Shown here: one piece after another, positions 24,501 through 37,239 of the stretch
Numbering within the stretch: position 1 is the stretch's first letter
Layout of the letters: each line of letters begins with the position of its first letter
Assembly: GCF_040712315.1 (NCBI RefSeq)
Contig: NC_134018.1
Span: 47,803,335 to 47,867,334 of the forward strand
Source: Castanea sativa
Lineage: Eukaryota; Streptophyta; Magnoliopsida; Fagales; Fagaceae
Reading direction: 5' to 3'
DNA: 64,000 nucleotides
Position numbers and translations under genes: made by a program
Notes under the pieces: model-generated
Told to the model about the DNA's origin: nothing
Databases searched by the model: none
What the model saw: the letters and a program-made list of their open reading frames with translations, nothing else

Positions 24501-27500
24501 TTCTCAGGTAAGGTTATTTCTGGTAATTCATTGGCTAGCTCCATTGATGTCCAGTCCCGAACATCTTTACCACCAATTCCTCAAAAGAGCTTTGATAAAA
24601 ACCGAGTCCCACTTAAGTCTGCTACGCCTGGGTGGCGTGCTCCTTTGGGGCCTGACAATAATAATCTTGTTATAAGATTCTCAGATGATGACAGTGGCAG
24701 TGACTCTGAAGAGTATGGACAGGAGAAAGCTTCAGGTAAAGGCAACATGACTGTGGTGAACGGCAACCGAAGGGTACCTGTTCCTTCACTAGCAAAATCA
24801 AACATGTTAGGGAAGTCTGCCAGAAATATAAACAAAGTAATGCCCAAAAAGTTGTCTTCAAGTCGCACATTTATGCCATCGATGAACTCTATCCAGGGAG
24901 CCAATTCCAAAGGTGCTGGGCCTTCAACTGTTGATCAAGGATCACGAGGCAGAAATTTGAATGCCCTCAACAAAAATTTTGCAAGCCGAGAGCGTGGGTT
25001 TGACCAAAGTGTGGGCTTGAACAATAATAAACTTCAGGATTTGCGGCAACAGATTGCACTTCGTGAAATTGAATTGAAGTACAAGTCTGCCCTGCAAACT
25101 AAGGAATCTGCTTTAGTTCCATATAGGGATCATAATGCAACGAACCTAAGCAACAATACAGCTAGGAGATTTAATGCAACTGGTGCTAATTCTTTACGGT
25201 CAGAACCCAGAGAGCCAGACAAGAAACGCTTAAAAGTTAGGGGATCTTTTAATACCCAGCGAAGTCCAGCTGGCCAGCGAGACATACCTTCTGCAAATTC
25301 TACTCTACCATCAAAAGGGCCTGCATTGGAAAACACTAGTATGCAGGTCAGGAATATGGCTGACTGTAGAGGGATTTCCTCAGGTAGAGCAGAGTCAAGT
25401 ATTGACAAACGGGTTGCTGTTATACCAGAAAGTATACCTGGTAGAGCTAAAGATGGTAATAATTTGCATACTCACTCTGTACCTTAGCCTAGTAATGCTT
25501 TGAGATGCCCCAGCTAATGCAGTGGTTATGCTCTGCAGGTGTTGACGTTGATAGTGGTTGCAATCAATCTGACAATAGTAGGCAGGTGGATTCTTGTGTT
25601 GCATTAACCCAGACTACACCTCTACCAAATGCAACCTCCAATATTTTGCCAGAGAATTCAGTAAGTTAATATTATAATCAAACAATATTTGCTGCTTCTT
25701 AATTAATGCTCCTCCATTGTATGTTTAATTATTTTATTTCTTGTCCAAGCTGCCCAAGTAATATATTCATCATTTTTGCTGTACTTCTCATATTTCAATT
25801 TTGTATAATCAGCTTTGATTGATATTGCTTGACATTATTGTATGTTTACATATAGATCTGCCTGGACATAAACATTGTAGAAATTTCATCAAAAGAATTG
25901 TGCAGTATTCCTTAAAGCTATTCACAAACCTGCAGGGAACAATTATTATCAAAAAAATATCTTGTCAACTAGTTATGTTAATGAACCCTATAAAGTTCTT
26001 TTGTTGTCAGACCTAAGTATTTTCTAACATTTATGATGAAGTTCTGATAATCTCATATGTATCTGTGTTTGAATCTTCATAGTTCAGGCTTTCCTTTATG
26101 TTGTTTTTATTTATTGATATTATTCAACATTACAGAGCATTGTTGAGTTGAGTCATCCAAGTAAGATCAGTGGTCATCAACCATCTGGTTCCTTAAACAA
26201 AGCAACAACTCAAAACAATTCAATAAGAAGCAGTGACCATCGTGAAGTTGAAGCCAGCGATAAGACACATGAGTCCTTTTTCAATAGCATATGCCAGGTT
26301 TGTTTCTGAGCTCCAGATTTGCAGACCTCTGATGCGCATCTGCTTGCAGCGTTTTCTCTTTTTTGGTGATTGTTTTCTTTCAAGTTGCTGTTGTTATCAT
26401 TCATGTATTATACTTATAAAAAAAATATTAAATAAGTGTACTGTATTTTAGGGATCACTGAACAATGCAAGCTTTTGGAATTATTTGGGCAATGCTAATG
26501 TCTCAGGACATAGCAACATAAGTCTGCAATCTTTAGATGAAAAGGAGGAATCACTGGACAAGGATCTGGAGGAAGCACAAGAACTCAGGCGCAAGTGTGA
26601 AATTGAAGAAAGAAATGCTCTTAAAGCTTATCGTAAAGCTCAGAAGGCTTTGGTTGTGGCTAATGCTAGATGTACTGATCTTTATCGCAGAAGGGAAATC
26701 TATTCAGCAAACTTGCGATCTTATCTTATGCAGAATTCCAGTTTACTGTCGTCCTCAATGCAGCATGAAGATGCTGCAATGGGTTTGGATCCCCCAAATA
26801 TCATGCCTGAAAATGTGAATCTAATACCCACGGCTAGTCATCAGATGCAGCCCGTCTTTGATGGTTTTGATCAACCAGGGTGTGATTCAAATATCCAATG
26901 TGTCGATAGTGTTCCCACCAATAGAACTCATTGGCATGTCAATGGACATAATTTGGAGTCAGAGCCTTGCAGTGAACCAGATGGTAGTACATCAGAGCCA
27001 TTGACTCGTAGTGGCAAGAATACTGTAGATGGAGTTTGCTCTCCATTCACTGATCCAAATAATTCAGTAGATGAAGATGAAGAGACATTCCCATTTGACC
27101 CTGAGTCTATCCAACCCAACATTGAATGCCATATAAAAGAGAAAAATCTTGAAGACGGGCAAAATGACATTAGTGATGAGTTGCACAAAAAAATTTTAAT
27201 TGATAGCTCCCAGGATACTTTGCTTCTTGAAGCAACACTAAGATCTGAATTATTTGCTCGGCTAGGGACAAGAATTATATCAAAAGATAGTGGTTCATGT
27301 GACAACACAGAGTCTGTAGTGGAAGAAGGGGCTGAAAATGAGGTTGGAAAGGATAAAACACAAATTGGCAATGGTCCATCCCCGGGGGTAGAGAAAGATG
27401 GAAAATTTGATCTGGGAGGTAATGTCCTTTGGATGAACATATCTGAGGTGGCCTTTTCTGCATATAATAACTTTAACTGTGTCTGTTTGTGTCATGCTGA

Positions 27501-30500
27501 AAGCAGAGACTATTTTTTCATGCCAGTTATTTAATTAATTTTAGTTCCTCCATATCCTCATTCTTGCTTTTTTTCCCCCCAAGTGGTGGCGTATAAATTT
27601 CCTTTTTGGTTCTAAATAAAATTCTCATCATTTACCATCTGTATTACTGTTGAAGGTGATCAGATTAATGGATAAAAATGACATTATGGAGGTATCTTCA
27701 GGGAGAATAAAAAGCTATATACTCATTCGACTTGTGGTTTTGGTTCTCATTGTCTTTCAAATACATTAAGAAATTTACTAGTCCTTTACATACTTTTTAT
27801 TGGATAAATTTATTAGTACCGTTTCTTTTCCAGACCAACATCTGCCAAATTTATTGTGTATTACAGTTTATAAGAGACTTCTAATTTAAGGAAGTCGACG
27901 AAGAATATGATATATTTTGTTTCCTTTTTGGTGGTGTTGTTCTTTTTTTTTGGGGGAAAGGGGGGGGGGGGGGTTAATGGGGAGGGGGAGGGGGCGATGC
28001 AAACATAAATTTGAGAAAATGTGTGATTTAGTTGTTCAGCCTGTACATTTGTAAAAACTTACAATCATTCTTGCAATGACAAACTCAATAATTGCAATGC
28101 AAGATTTGTGTGTGGCTAACTGTATTTGGAAATTCTAGCATAATAAGTTTTTAGGCAACTGATTTTTTGATTTCATGCTGAGGATTACTGGCAATTCTGA
28201 ACTTAGTAACTAGTACTTATTTTTCTGAATCTAATCAGATCAAGACTGTCTATAGCTTTTAGAAATTGTGGTCAAGCTTGTAACCAAAGCTCAATATTAT
28301 GTATATCGTCAGTTATAAATATCCTTTTAATATTAATCAGCAGAGTAAAATGATTTATTCTGCTTGATTTTTTATTGGTTAATGTGTTACTTTGTTGTTT
28401 GTTTTCTGTCTCTTATTGGTTTCCCTAATCCAGGCACTGATATGCAAGAGGGAAGTATCTTTGAGGCTCCTCTTGAGAACCGGAAACAGAGCCAAACTGA
28501 AAAATTTTCTTTGAAATCTCACTCCACTGCTGATTCTCAGGATTGCAGATTATCTATTAGACAAGTTGGCTTGCCAGCTTCTATGTCTTCTTCTCCTCCT
28601 CTAATATTGAGGAGTGCATTTGGTCATCTGAAGGTTGCATTGCCAAACAGTTTAGTAAAATTGCGGACCAGAAATCATCAAAGTCAGGATAACAATATAT
28701 ATAATGAAGAGGATGCTCGTGTTAACTTTGATGAGATTCAGAGGAGCAATGCAATAGCAAACACAATTGAAGATTTAAGTGGAAGAGAATTTGGTTCTTA
28801 TACCTGCAGTCCTATAGTTGATCCATTTTGGCCACTTTGCATGTATGAACTTCGAGGAAAATGCAACAATGATGAATGTCCTTGGCAACATGTTAAGGAC
28901 TACACTAATGGAAAAATCCATCAGCAACAACTTGGTGATTCTGATAATGCTGGTATGTAAATTCCTTTGGTGATTTTGGAAACATGCATTCTATTGCTTA
29001 CATTCTTGAAATAATACTTGTGCAGATTTTGAGGTTGGTTAATAATATTTCTGCAGATTCTAAGGTTGGATTAATCTTACATCAAAGAATGTGTACTGGT
29101 GCAACAAAAGGTCCCAAGTATGATTATTTGACTTCGCCAACTTATCTAGTTGGGTTGGATATGCTTAAAGCTGATCCACAGTCATATGAGTCTTTTCTAG
29201 CAGGGAGGAATGGTCGTTGGTGGCAAAAGTGTTTCAGTCTCTCATTAGCGATATCAAATCTGCGTCAAAAGCCGTTTCCTGTAGATGGCCCATTTTTGCA
29301 TGGCAATGATGGTCGTATAGAAATTTATGGGAATTGGAACAGACAGTCATCATATTTCCAGAGTAGAAATCGCAAATTGGTATGTTCATTATTTCTAGAT
29401 TATTCTCTTGATTCATATGCCTAATTTTTTTTTTTTTTGGATAAGTAGATTCATATGCGTAAGGGTCCGTTTGGTTAGAGGAGTGGAAAAGTGGGAGGAT
29501 GGAAAATTGTGGGAGGATGAAAAAGTGGGAGGATGGAAAATATTTAGTTTTCCCTCGTGTGTTTGGTTGGAGGGGTGAAAAAGTGGGAGGGTGGAAAACT
29601 CTTTTGTTTGGTTGGAGAGAAAAAGGGAAGGATGAAAAATGTAATTTATATAAATTGATTATTATACTCTTGTTACATAATATGTAAGAAATATATTTAT
29701 TTATACTCATTAAATAATATAAAATTTAACATATCATATATATAAATTTATATTATTATAATGTAAAAATTATAATAGTGTACATATAAAAGAGAGAAAT
29801 AATAGAGGAAAGTGATCAGGTCACGTTGAAAAAAAAAACAAAAAAAAAGAAAAAGAGAGAAGAGAGGGTCATAGGTCATGAATGAGAGTAGGTGGGAGAG
29901 GGCATTTGTGTAAAAGTGCTGTGAAAGCACTTTTTTCTCCAGATTTTCCTCCCAATTTGGGAGGATAAAAAATGTGGGCCCGGAAGAGAAAAATATCTCC
30001 CAGATTTTTTCTCCTTCCTATTTTCCTATCCCAACCGAACAGTGGAAAACAATATTTTTCACCCTATTTTCCTTGCTCTATTTTCCATCCTCCCTATTTT
30101 CACCCTAAATGAACACACCCTAAAGTTGCATGGTACTGCTGTATAATTTTGGTGATTGCAACTTCTGGCAGTCAAAAGATGAATTTTCAACTAGCTCTAT
30201 CTCAACCTACGTTTTAGTTATTCAAATATACATTTTGCTTTCTGCGGGGTTTGGATTTCTCATAAGTCAAGATTCTTTTGGATATGTTAAGGAGTGTGCC
30301 TTACTATCCATAATGAATATATTTGATGCTGAAGACTTCCAAATTGTCTTGGATCTTTCTTTTCTTGCTTCTCTATGTAAAATTCTAATTAGAATTCCCT
30401 CTTTTTGGAATATTTTTTCTTGTAATTTTGTGAGAAGATAACAACATAATCTTTGCTATACTTGATAAAATGAGCAGTCTTATGATTTTCCCTGTGATTT

Positions 30501-33500
30501 CTCCCGTTAAGTTCTTTTCTTTCTTCCCTCGCTCTTTGATATGTCGATATTCATCTTAAGCCATTTGTTTATTCTCTAATCTCTAGTCTTTGAAGATTTT
30601 CCCCCTATTATATATGAATAATTGTCTTATTGGTTTTGTTTGGTCTGTTGGCTCATTCATGCTGACCTTCTTCTTTTTCCTCACATTACGTATACTTAGA
30701 ATCAACTCGAACGAGATGTGGCTGATTATGATCAATCCCTTGAAATGGCTCTTAATACTCTCAATCAGGAGGATAACAAACAAGAGGGTGTGGAGAAGGT
30801 AACTTCTGTGTCATGTGTTGGAATTTCAACCCTCAGTGTCTCATAATTATGTTAAAAAACTTCAGTTCCTGTCAAGTGTTGTCTCATATTTTTGAGCTTC
30901 GCAGGTTCTCCTTTTGCTGTCACGAGCTCTTGAGACCGATCCAACTTCTGTAACACTCTGGATTACATATCTGCTTATTTACTATAGCAATAGGAATTCT
31001 CGTCGGAAGGATGACATGTTTTCTTATGCGGTATGTTATTTTTTATTTCCTTCTCTTACATCAAGTATGCTATGAAGACTGGGGAGTTTCTGCATGTGTG
31101 GAGACAGCCCTATTGGTGTTGCTATTCAAGTTGGTAACTCTAAGAAAACACTTGAGATTTCTATCTTATATTGGTTTTTGTTCATTACTCTTTATAGCAT
31201 TTATTGATGATAGCCGTCTACACACCTGATGAGACTTCCTGATTCTCCATAGCATTGCTTCTTAATGAAATTTATCATGATTGATCCAAAATTGTGTTGT
31301 TGATATGTTGTTTCTGTTAGAATAATGATTGAACTGATTAAATTTATCATTTTATATTAGATTAAGCTTTTGAGATAAGTGGTAGTTTATCATGGTATTA
31401 AAATAGTGGTCTGAGTTCAAAGCCTATCTCTACTCCACCTCCCATTTAAAATTAAAATTTCATGTGTTCCCCACTTATTGAGGGAGAGTTTGGGTTCATG
31501 CATGGGAGAGCATTAGAATAATGGTTAAGTGGTTATATTCACCATTTCCTATTAGTTCAAGCTTTTAGGATAAGTGGTAGTATATCAATTTCATCTGCTT
31601 AGTACTAGATTTTAAACTATAACAGATCTTGAAATGATCTTTGTACTTTCCTTGTATGATTGGATGGCTGGTTTAACTAGTCTCATTCTCTAATATGCTT
31701 GAGTTTCTTGATTGTTGTAAATTTTGTTGATTTTTTGGTGCCTCTCAAGTACACAACATCTGTACATGGTGCCTGGTGGTGATCCTTCACACCACCCCCC
31801 CCCCCCCCCCCCGGGTTCCTGTTCTTTTAATAAAATTTTATTTATAAAAAAATCTCTTGCTTCTCACCCTACATACTCTATCTTGGTGATTTTTGTTTCT
31901 TTCTTTTCTTTTGCCCCCCTTTATTTCTGTTGATTGAGGGCACAGAGGAGATGAACAGTGTTGATGATTTACGTGAGAGTATCTATGTCCTGTTTTACAG
32001 CAATATGTATTTTTTTGGTTGGTTTGATAAGTGTTTATGATTAAGCTTCCAAAGCATATCTTCTGTTTCCAGATATCTGTAGTAATTAATTGTATTGCTG
32101 CGCCTTTTGAGTTTTACCTATCTGTCAACTAAACATATGGGAGGTTGCAACTTAATTGTATGAGCATAATGTGTTAAAAGGGAATTGGTAATCATCCCAA
32201 GCTCTATCCACTCAGTAGAATTTTGTTTCTTTTCCTGCTGGTAAAGATCTAAGAAGAGAGTGTTTGCAAAACTTGGAAAAAATGGAGCTCTTAAAAAATA
32301 TGCATAATTTTGGTTTGGAAATCAATGCAGAATGTTTCTTTTGTATAGGAAAGCGTTCTTGCTATCGCTTTTCTTATTTTTTGGTTTCTAGTCATTTTTA
32401 TATACTGTTTTTTTGTTTTATTTTTGTCTGCTTGTGTGTTTCAATTTCCAGCATTTATCTAGTTTAAGCATTTTCTTCTGCTTCTCCATTAGAGTGCTGA
32501 CATTAGACTTTCACATGGAAACACTTTCCTCTCTTTTTTCAGGTCAAACAAAATGAGGGATCTTATGAACTGTGGCTTATGTACATCAACAGTCGGATGC
32601 AGCTTGATGACCGGTTGGTTGCATATGGTGCTGCTCTCAAAGCGCTTTGTCACCATGTCTCTGCTTCTGAACAGGATGGAATGCATGCTAGTTCATGCAT
32701 CTTAGACTTGTTTTTGCAGATGATGGATTGTTTGTGCATGTCTGGGAATGTTGAGAAGGCCATCCAGAGAAGCTATGGGCTCTTCCCTACTACCACAAGT
32801 TCTGATGAGCCCTATCCTCTTTCGCTCTCAGATATCCTGGCATGCCTAACAGTTTCTGACAAATGTGTATTCTGGGTTTGTTGTGTGTATTTGGTTATTT
32901 ACAGGAAACTACCTGATGGTGTAGTACATAGGTTTGAATGTGAGAAAGAACTCCTTGAGATTGAATGGCCTGTTGTTCATCTTATAGATGATGAGAAGCA
33001 GAGGGCTCTTGCACTTGTGAAAGCAGCAGTGGAGTCGGTTGATTCTTACATCTATAATGAATCACGTAAAAGTGAAATTAATCTGAGATCGGCACAACTT
33101 TTTGCAGTCAATCATATTAGGAGCATGGTGGCACTTGGCAGCTTAGAATGCTTGAGAAACTTGTTGGATAAATATGTTAAATTGTATCCATCCTGTTTAG
33201 AACTTGTTCAAATATCAGCACGGATACCGAACCATGATTTTGGAGATGTGAGTTTTGTGGGGTTTGAGAAAGCGATCAGTAACTGGCCAAAAGAAGTCCC
33301 TGGAATTCAGTGTATATGGAATCAATATGTTGAACATGCCCTCCGGAATGGAAGATTTGATTTTGCGGAGGAACTTATGGCCCTTTGGTTTCGCTCTGTT
33401 TGGAAAGATAATTGTCTCCAAAATGGTTTGTTGGAGGCCGTGGATGGTGGTACTGGTAACTCATCTGGGTCGCAAGGATTGGTTTCGAATTCCAATCCTA

Positions 33501-34303
33501 AGCAGATAGATATAATGTTTGGTTATCTCAATCTTGCTCTTCATAAACTATTTCAGAATGATCGCAATGAAGCTTGCTTAGCCATTGACAGGGCAATGAA
33601 GTCTGCCATTCCTGAATATTTTAAGCATTGCTTGAGAGAGCATGCCATATTTTTGCTCACTGATGAATTACTATCAAGGGAAGATTCTCCTGTCACTGAG
33701 ATCAGGAACATGTTGGAAGGTTATCTGGATGATGCTCATGCTTTCCCCGTTTTTGAGCCGTTATCAAGAAAATTCATTGGTGAAATCAAGAAACAAAGAG
33801 TTCAGCGGCTATTAAGTAACATACTCAGTCCAGTTTCAATTGATTCTTCTCTGGTAAACTCAGTTCTTGAAGTGTGGTACGGCCCATCTCTATTACCCCA
33901 AAAGATTGGTGAGCTAAAGGATCTGGTGGATTTTGTTGAAGCCATCTTGGAGATACTGCCATCCAATTATCCATTAGCAATTTCTGTCTGTAAGCTGTTA
34001 AGCAGAAATGACAACTCTAATGCTTCTGCCAGTGTTTTATTTTGGGCAAGCTTAAACTTGGTCAGTGCAATCTTTCATGCAATCCCAATTCCACCTGAGT
34101 GTGTATGGGTAGAAGCTGCAGGTATTTTGGGAAATATTGCAGGTAATGAGGCCATTTCTGAAAGGTTTTATGAGAGAGCTTTTTCAGTTTACCCATTCTC
34201 GGTCAAGTTGTGGAAATCTTATTATGACCTATCTAAGAAGACCACAGGAAATACGAGCAGTGTTGTGGACGCAGCAAAAGAAAAGGGTATTGAACTTGAC
34301 TAA
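21568..34303 (+). CDS. ZFC3H1-type zinc-finger protein with HAT/TPR-like repeats
   Basis: Eleven exons: 21568-21714, 22326-22431, 24508-25455, 25539-25660, 26136-26297, 26452-27418, 28434-28952, 29057-29379, 30700-30798, 30905-31030 and 32543-34303 (TAA). All are GT-AG and sum to 1759 aa. The N-terminus is acidic (EEGELSSDDVDDDEDD), followed by a long Ser/Asn-rich disordered region, a coiled coil at about residues 523-590, and the putative C3H1 zinc finger CX7CX4CX3H at C953, C961, C966, H970 (CMYELRGKCNNDECPWQH). The C-terminal 650 residues are helical half-a-TPR-like repeats. The family corresponds to human ZFC3H1, which links the nuclear exosome to polyadenylated RNA, and to Arabidopsis At2g39580 (from memory). 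A nuclear RNA surveillance role is inferred from the family. Its introns carry SINE, LINE and MITE copies. The start is chosen because the acidic EEGELSS block is typical of the family N-terminus and a TATA box lies just upstream. Confidence 0.9.
22485..22506. repeat. T-run/G-run homopolymer block
   Basis: A run of about twelve T is followed by about sixteen G in intron 2 of the zinc-finger gene. Similar long G or C runs occur at 27960-27974, 31796-31813 and 35670-35687. Homopolymers of this length are prone to length error in assembly. Confidence 0.9.
23294..23375 (+). mobile_element. tRNA-derived SINE-like repeat
   Basis: GTGGCTTAGTGAC (A-box-like) and GGTTCAAAT (B-box-like) have the same spacing as the copy at 1126. 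Located in intron 2 of the zinc-finger gene. Confidence 0.5.
23573..24170 (-). mobile_element. Older LINE 3' tail, host of the nested LINE
   Basis: A T-run then ATACAAGTAATGTAATTTTA and an A-rich body at 23573-23668 look like a reversed LINE 3' end. The same sequence resumes after the nested insertion (24078 on). A short direct repeat of TGTATCTTTTATGTAGAAT occurs near its far end (about 24133-24186). The outer limit is approximate. Confidence 0.45.
23669..24077 (-). mobile_element. 5'-truncated LINE copy with 17-bp target duplication
   Basis: The 17-base direct repeat ACAAAAGAATGAGAATT at 23652-23668 and 24078-24094 brackets 409 bases. The left end starts with a T-run and GATAAGTAACGATA, i.e. 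the poly-A end of a minus-strand LINE. Minus-strand frames at 24062-23751 encode the LINE C-terminal text LMWCIWRERNSRSFEG, typical of the region after zf-RVT. The copy is truncated and cannot be autonomous. It lies in intron 2 of the zinc-finger gene. Confidence 0.88.
29460..30122. mobile_element. TIR element in intron 8 of the zinc-finger gene
   Basis: Ends TAAGGGTCCGTTTGGTT and, reversed, TTAGGGTGTGTTCATTT form an imperfect inverted repeat. Subterminal GTGGGAGGATGGAAAA blocks on the left are mirrored by TTTTCCATCCTCC on the right. Length 663 bases, AT-rich centre, no coding potential. A LINE-like T-run (29424-29438) immediately precedes it. No target duplication was resolved. Confidence 0.6.
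31317..31575 (+). repeat. Dispersed repeat, family copy also at 41990-42270
   Basis: Blocks such as TTAGAATAATGATT, GATAAGTGGTAGTTTATCAT, CTGAGTTCAAAGC and CCACTTATTGAGGGAGA recur in the same order at 41990-42270. A B-box-like GAGTTCAAA suggests a tRNA-derived (SINE-like) origin, not proven. It lies in intron 10 of the zinc-finger gene. Confidence 0.55.
31796..31813. repeat. Poly-C run
   Basis: About eighteen C in a row followed by GGG, in intron 10 of the zinc-finger gene. Length is likely unreliable in assemblies. Confidence 0.85.
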
Positions 34304-36057
34304 AATCTTCTTTTAAATATAGAATAGTTAGGATGTCAGTTCAGTAGGACAGCAGTTCTTCAAGGGAAACTTGGGGGTCAATTTTGCTTATATGTAGTGA
34401 GGAGAGGCCTTGAGTTTATAGCTGGCTACCATTTTAGATTGACCATCTTTGGCAAGTTAAAGTGTTCAAGATGTTAATCTCCAACTAGGAGTTCCAGAAG
34501 TAAATTGAGAATAGAATTATTAATGGAGGTTTTAGATTTAATTAAGTTGGCTCTTGGCAGTATATGTTTTAGGTGGTGAAGATAAAGGTTAAGAAGAGGT
34601 GTCAGGGTTGGGATTAGTGGTTTTTTTTGGTCACTCTCTCCACTGTTCCCTCTTGTATTATTATTATTTTTTTTCCTTTTTTACTTTTTGGTTGATCTTG
34701 TTGTCTCTCATCTGACATTAATGTCTTACCCTATTGCTTAATTGTAATTACCTAAATCTTTGTACTTAACACATACATGAAATGAAGATGAGATTGTTCT
34801 CGAGTAAGAGTGGTGATTTCTCCATCGTATTATATATATATATCTTCCTCTTTTTCCCTACTTAACAAATGTTTTATAGATTGATATTGATCATGCTCTG
34901 GTAGAAAGCACTGTCCTGGTGATGAAATGTCACTATAATCGGAATTTGTCCGACTTTGATAGACTTACATACTTTAGATGTAAAAACTTATGGGAAAGAA
35001 TCCCTCCAATTGAATCCCCCAATTCTCTCTCATTTATAACTGGATGTGCGATACGGGGCATTTATTTTATTTTTAACTGTTATATGTTTTTCATCTAAAT
35101 AAAAAATTGGAGAGTTAAATTGAAGTGAATCTTATCCCAAAGCTTATAGAGAGAGATGATAGAGAGTAGGTCAAACTGCCAAATTTTTTTATTTTGAAGT
35201 TTTCATTTTTTTTAATTCTCATTTATCGTATGTCATTAGTTGCCATGGTTAGATCTTCATCTCCTCTTTCAAGGCCAAGTGCAAATTTCAATATATAATA
35301 ATTCAAAGGACTTAAATTCAATTCAAGACAAGACAACTAGGGTTTGCTTGATATTACTTTTTTCCTATTCCATTAAACTTGTCTCTTGTGGGATCGAAAA
35401 TTTATTCAAATTCCTTTAGGAATGAGTAATTTGTTTGTTAAAGTTTGGCTCAGGCTCAATTCAAACAAACCATTTTCAACTTGAGCTCAACTCAACCATT
35501 TCAATGAGCTCATGAATCACGAGCATTAGCCTAAGCTTTGATATGGATAAATCATTATATAATTAACGGTTTTTGGGAAAATAAATGAAATTTTGATCTC
35601 TCTTAGATATAAGACAATTTTAAAAAAATAATAATAATAATAACAATAGTTGAGGTTAAGAGTCTGATTGGGGGGGGGGGGGGGGGAGTGTGGCTCTAAA
35701 TTATTTGAAGACTACATAAAACCAAATTAGTTAAATGACACAATGGTAGATTATTAGTATTTTTTTTTTGTTTGTTAACGTACGTGTTCATGATTCTTTA
35801 AATAACTGATTCTTTCTCAAATATAGTAAGTATAGTCTCTTTATCTTACACATACCACATAATTTTTAGAAAGAAACCCATAATAATAACAGCAAATGCT
35901 AATTACGAGTTTATTTATTTATTTTATATTTAGGTGAAAGGTTCATTTTTTGGGTGAAAGCTTGTTACAAGTTTTGAATTAGACATTCCATGTCTAGAAT
36001 CACATATTTTTCGTTTATATTTCGCATGGACTGGCTGACCACTTTTTATGTTGGATA
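34304..36057. other. 3' region of the zinc-finger gene and intergenic DNA
   Basis: Probable 3' UTR runs to about 34800 (AT-rich, TGTACTTAAC/AATGAAGATG near its end). Bases 34982-35147 form an imperfect inverted repeat (arms with AATTGAATCCCCCAATT and a degenerate reverse copy), likely a MITE. A long G-run lies at 35670-35687. No gene seen. Confidence 0.55.
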
Positions 36058-36937
36058 TTAGAGCATCCACATCAGTGGATGTAAAAGTTTCTAAAATAAA
36101 TATAACTACCAATTTTACACATTTTGAGCAAAAAAACATCCACATCAGTGGATTTAAAAATGTCTAAAATTTTGTAAACCCATCCCCGAGCTACAGTAAC
36201 CGTGTAAATTAACACGGTTACTATAGCTCGTTTATACCATTATTTTATCATTTCCGTTCGCTCCTTTTTTTTTCTCTCTCCTTTCCGTTCTCAACCAACC
36301 CAACTAAAACTCAACTCCTCATCCTCTTCTTTTTCCTCAGATGCCCACAAACACACCCACACACAAACACATCCACAGAAAATCAACACAGACACTTGCT
36401 CAAAAAAAAAAAAAAACATAGATACACAAATACAGATTTGCGCTTGATCGGAGCGGTCAGAGCTTGGATCGGGGTGGATCGGAACTCGGATCGGTGCTCG
36501 GAGTGATTGGATCGGAGCGTAACGGACTGGATCGGAGATCGGATTGTGCTCGGAGCGACTGGATTGGAGCTCGGATCGTGCTCGGAGCACTGGATCGGAG
36601 CTTGGATCGTGCTCGAAGCACTGGATCGAAGCTTGGATCGTGCTCGGAGCGTTGATCTGGGTAGAGAGAGAAATGAAGAGAAGGAGAGAGAGAGAGAGAC
36701 AGAGAGAGAGAGAGAAATTAATCAGAAATGAAGAGAAGAAATGAAGAGGCGCGCGTATAGGTAGTTGAGAGAATTAATAAAAAAAAGTGAGGAAATTGAT
36801 TATTTAATTAATAGAGGTGGTAGGATAGATGGACTGATGTGAGTGTTTTGTATAAGTAAATGTGTAAAACCTTAAAAGTAGATTTTTTCGTGTAAAATAG
36901 ACAAAAAAATTTAAACGAGCTGATGTGGATGCTCTAA
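36058..36937. mobile_element. TIR element with internal minisatellite
   Basis: Perfect 18-base inverted ends TTAGAGCATCCACATCAG (36058-36075) and its complement (36920-36937) enclose 880 bases. A second internal copy of the end lies at about 36137-36170. An 18-base-stem hairpin with one mismatch and a 6-base loop spans 36188-36229. Bases about 36440-36655 are a GGATCGGAGC-type minisatellite, followed by a (GA)n run at 36683-36716. Flanking TA dinucleotides fit more than one superfamily, so the class is left open. Confidence 0.75.
36440..36655 (+). repeat. GGATCGGAGCTTGGATCGTG-type minisatellite
   Basis: Diverged tandem units with core GGATCGGAGC and TCGTGCTCGGAGCACT, roughly 30-36 bases per unit. 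Much more GC-rich than the surroundings and wholly inside the TIR element. Frames through it give Asp/Arg/Ser-rich repeats and are not taken as genes. Confidence 0.85.
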
Positions 36938-37239
36938 GGAATGCTTGACCGCTAAGAACTGGGCTTGTAGTTCCGAGCCCAGATACTCAGCCCATATCTG
37001 TCGTCAACATTTGGGCCTTGTTGTCCAAACGAGTAACCCGCCTTTTTCATTTTCAGCCCTAGTTATCGTTTGCCAAACCGAAATTCCCATGACAGAGCCA
37101 GCGCCTCCTAAATTCCTAAGTTAAACCCTCGTTAAACAACGAAAAAAAAGAAAAAGAAAAAAAAAAAGCGGGTTTCCCAGTTGTCACAGTACAATACAAA
37201 ATCAATCTCTTCCTCTCCGATTGAACTGGAAATTCCGAA

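Noticed and set aside
26928..27440. Minus-strand ORF of 170 codons
   Set aside because: Antisense shadow of exon 6 of the zinc-finger gene.
36464..36744. Three overlapping plus-strand ORFs with Asp/Arg/Ser repeats
   Set aside because: All follow the minisatellite inside the TIR element; three frames stay open at once, as expected of a repeat.
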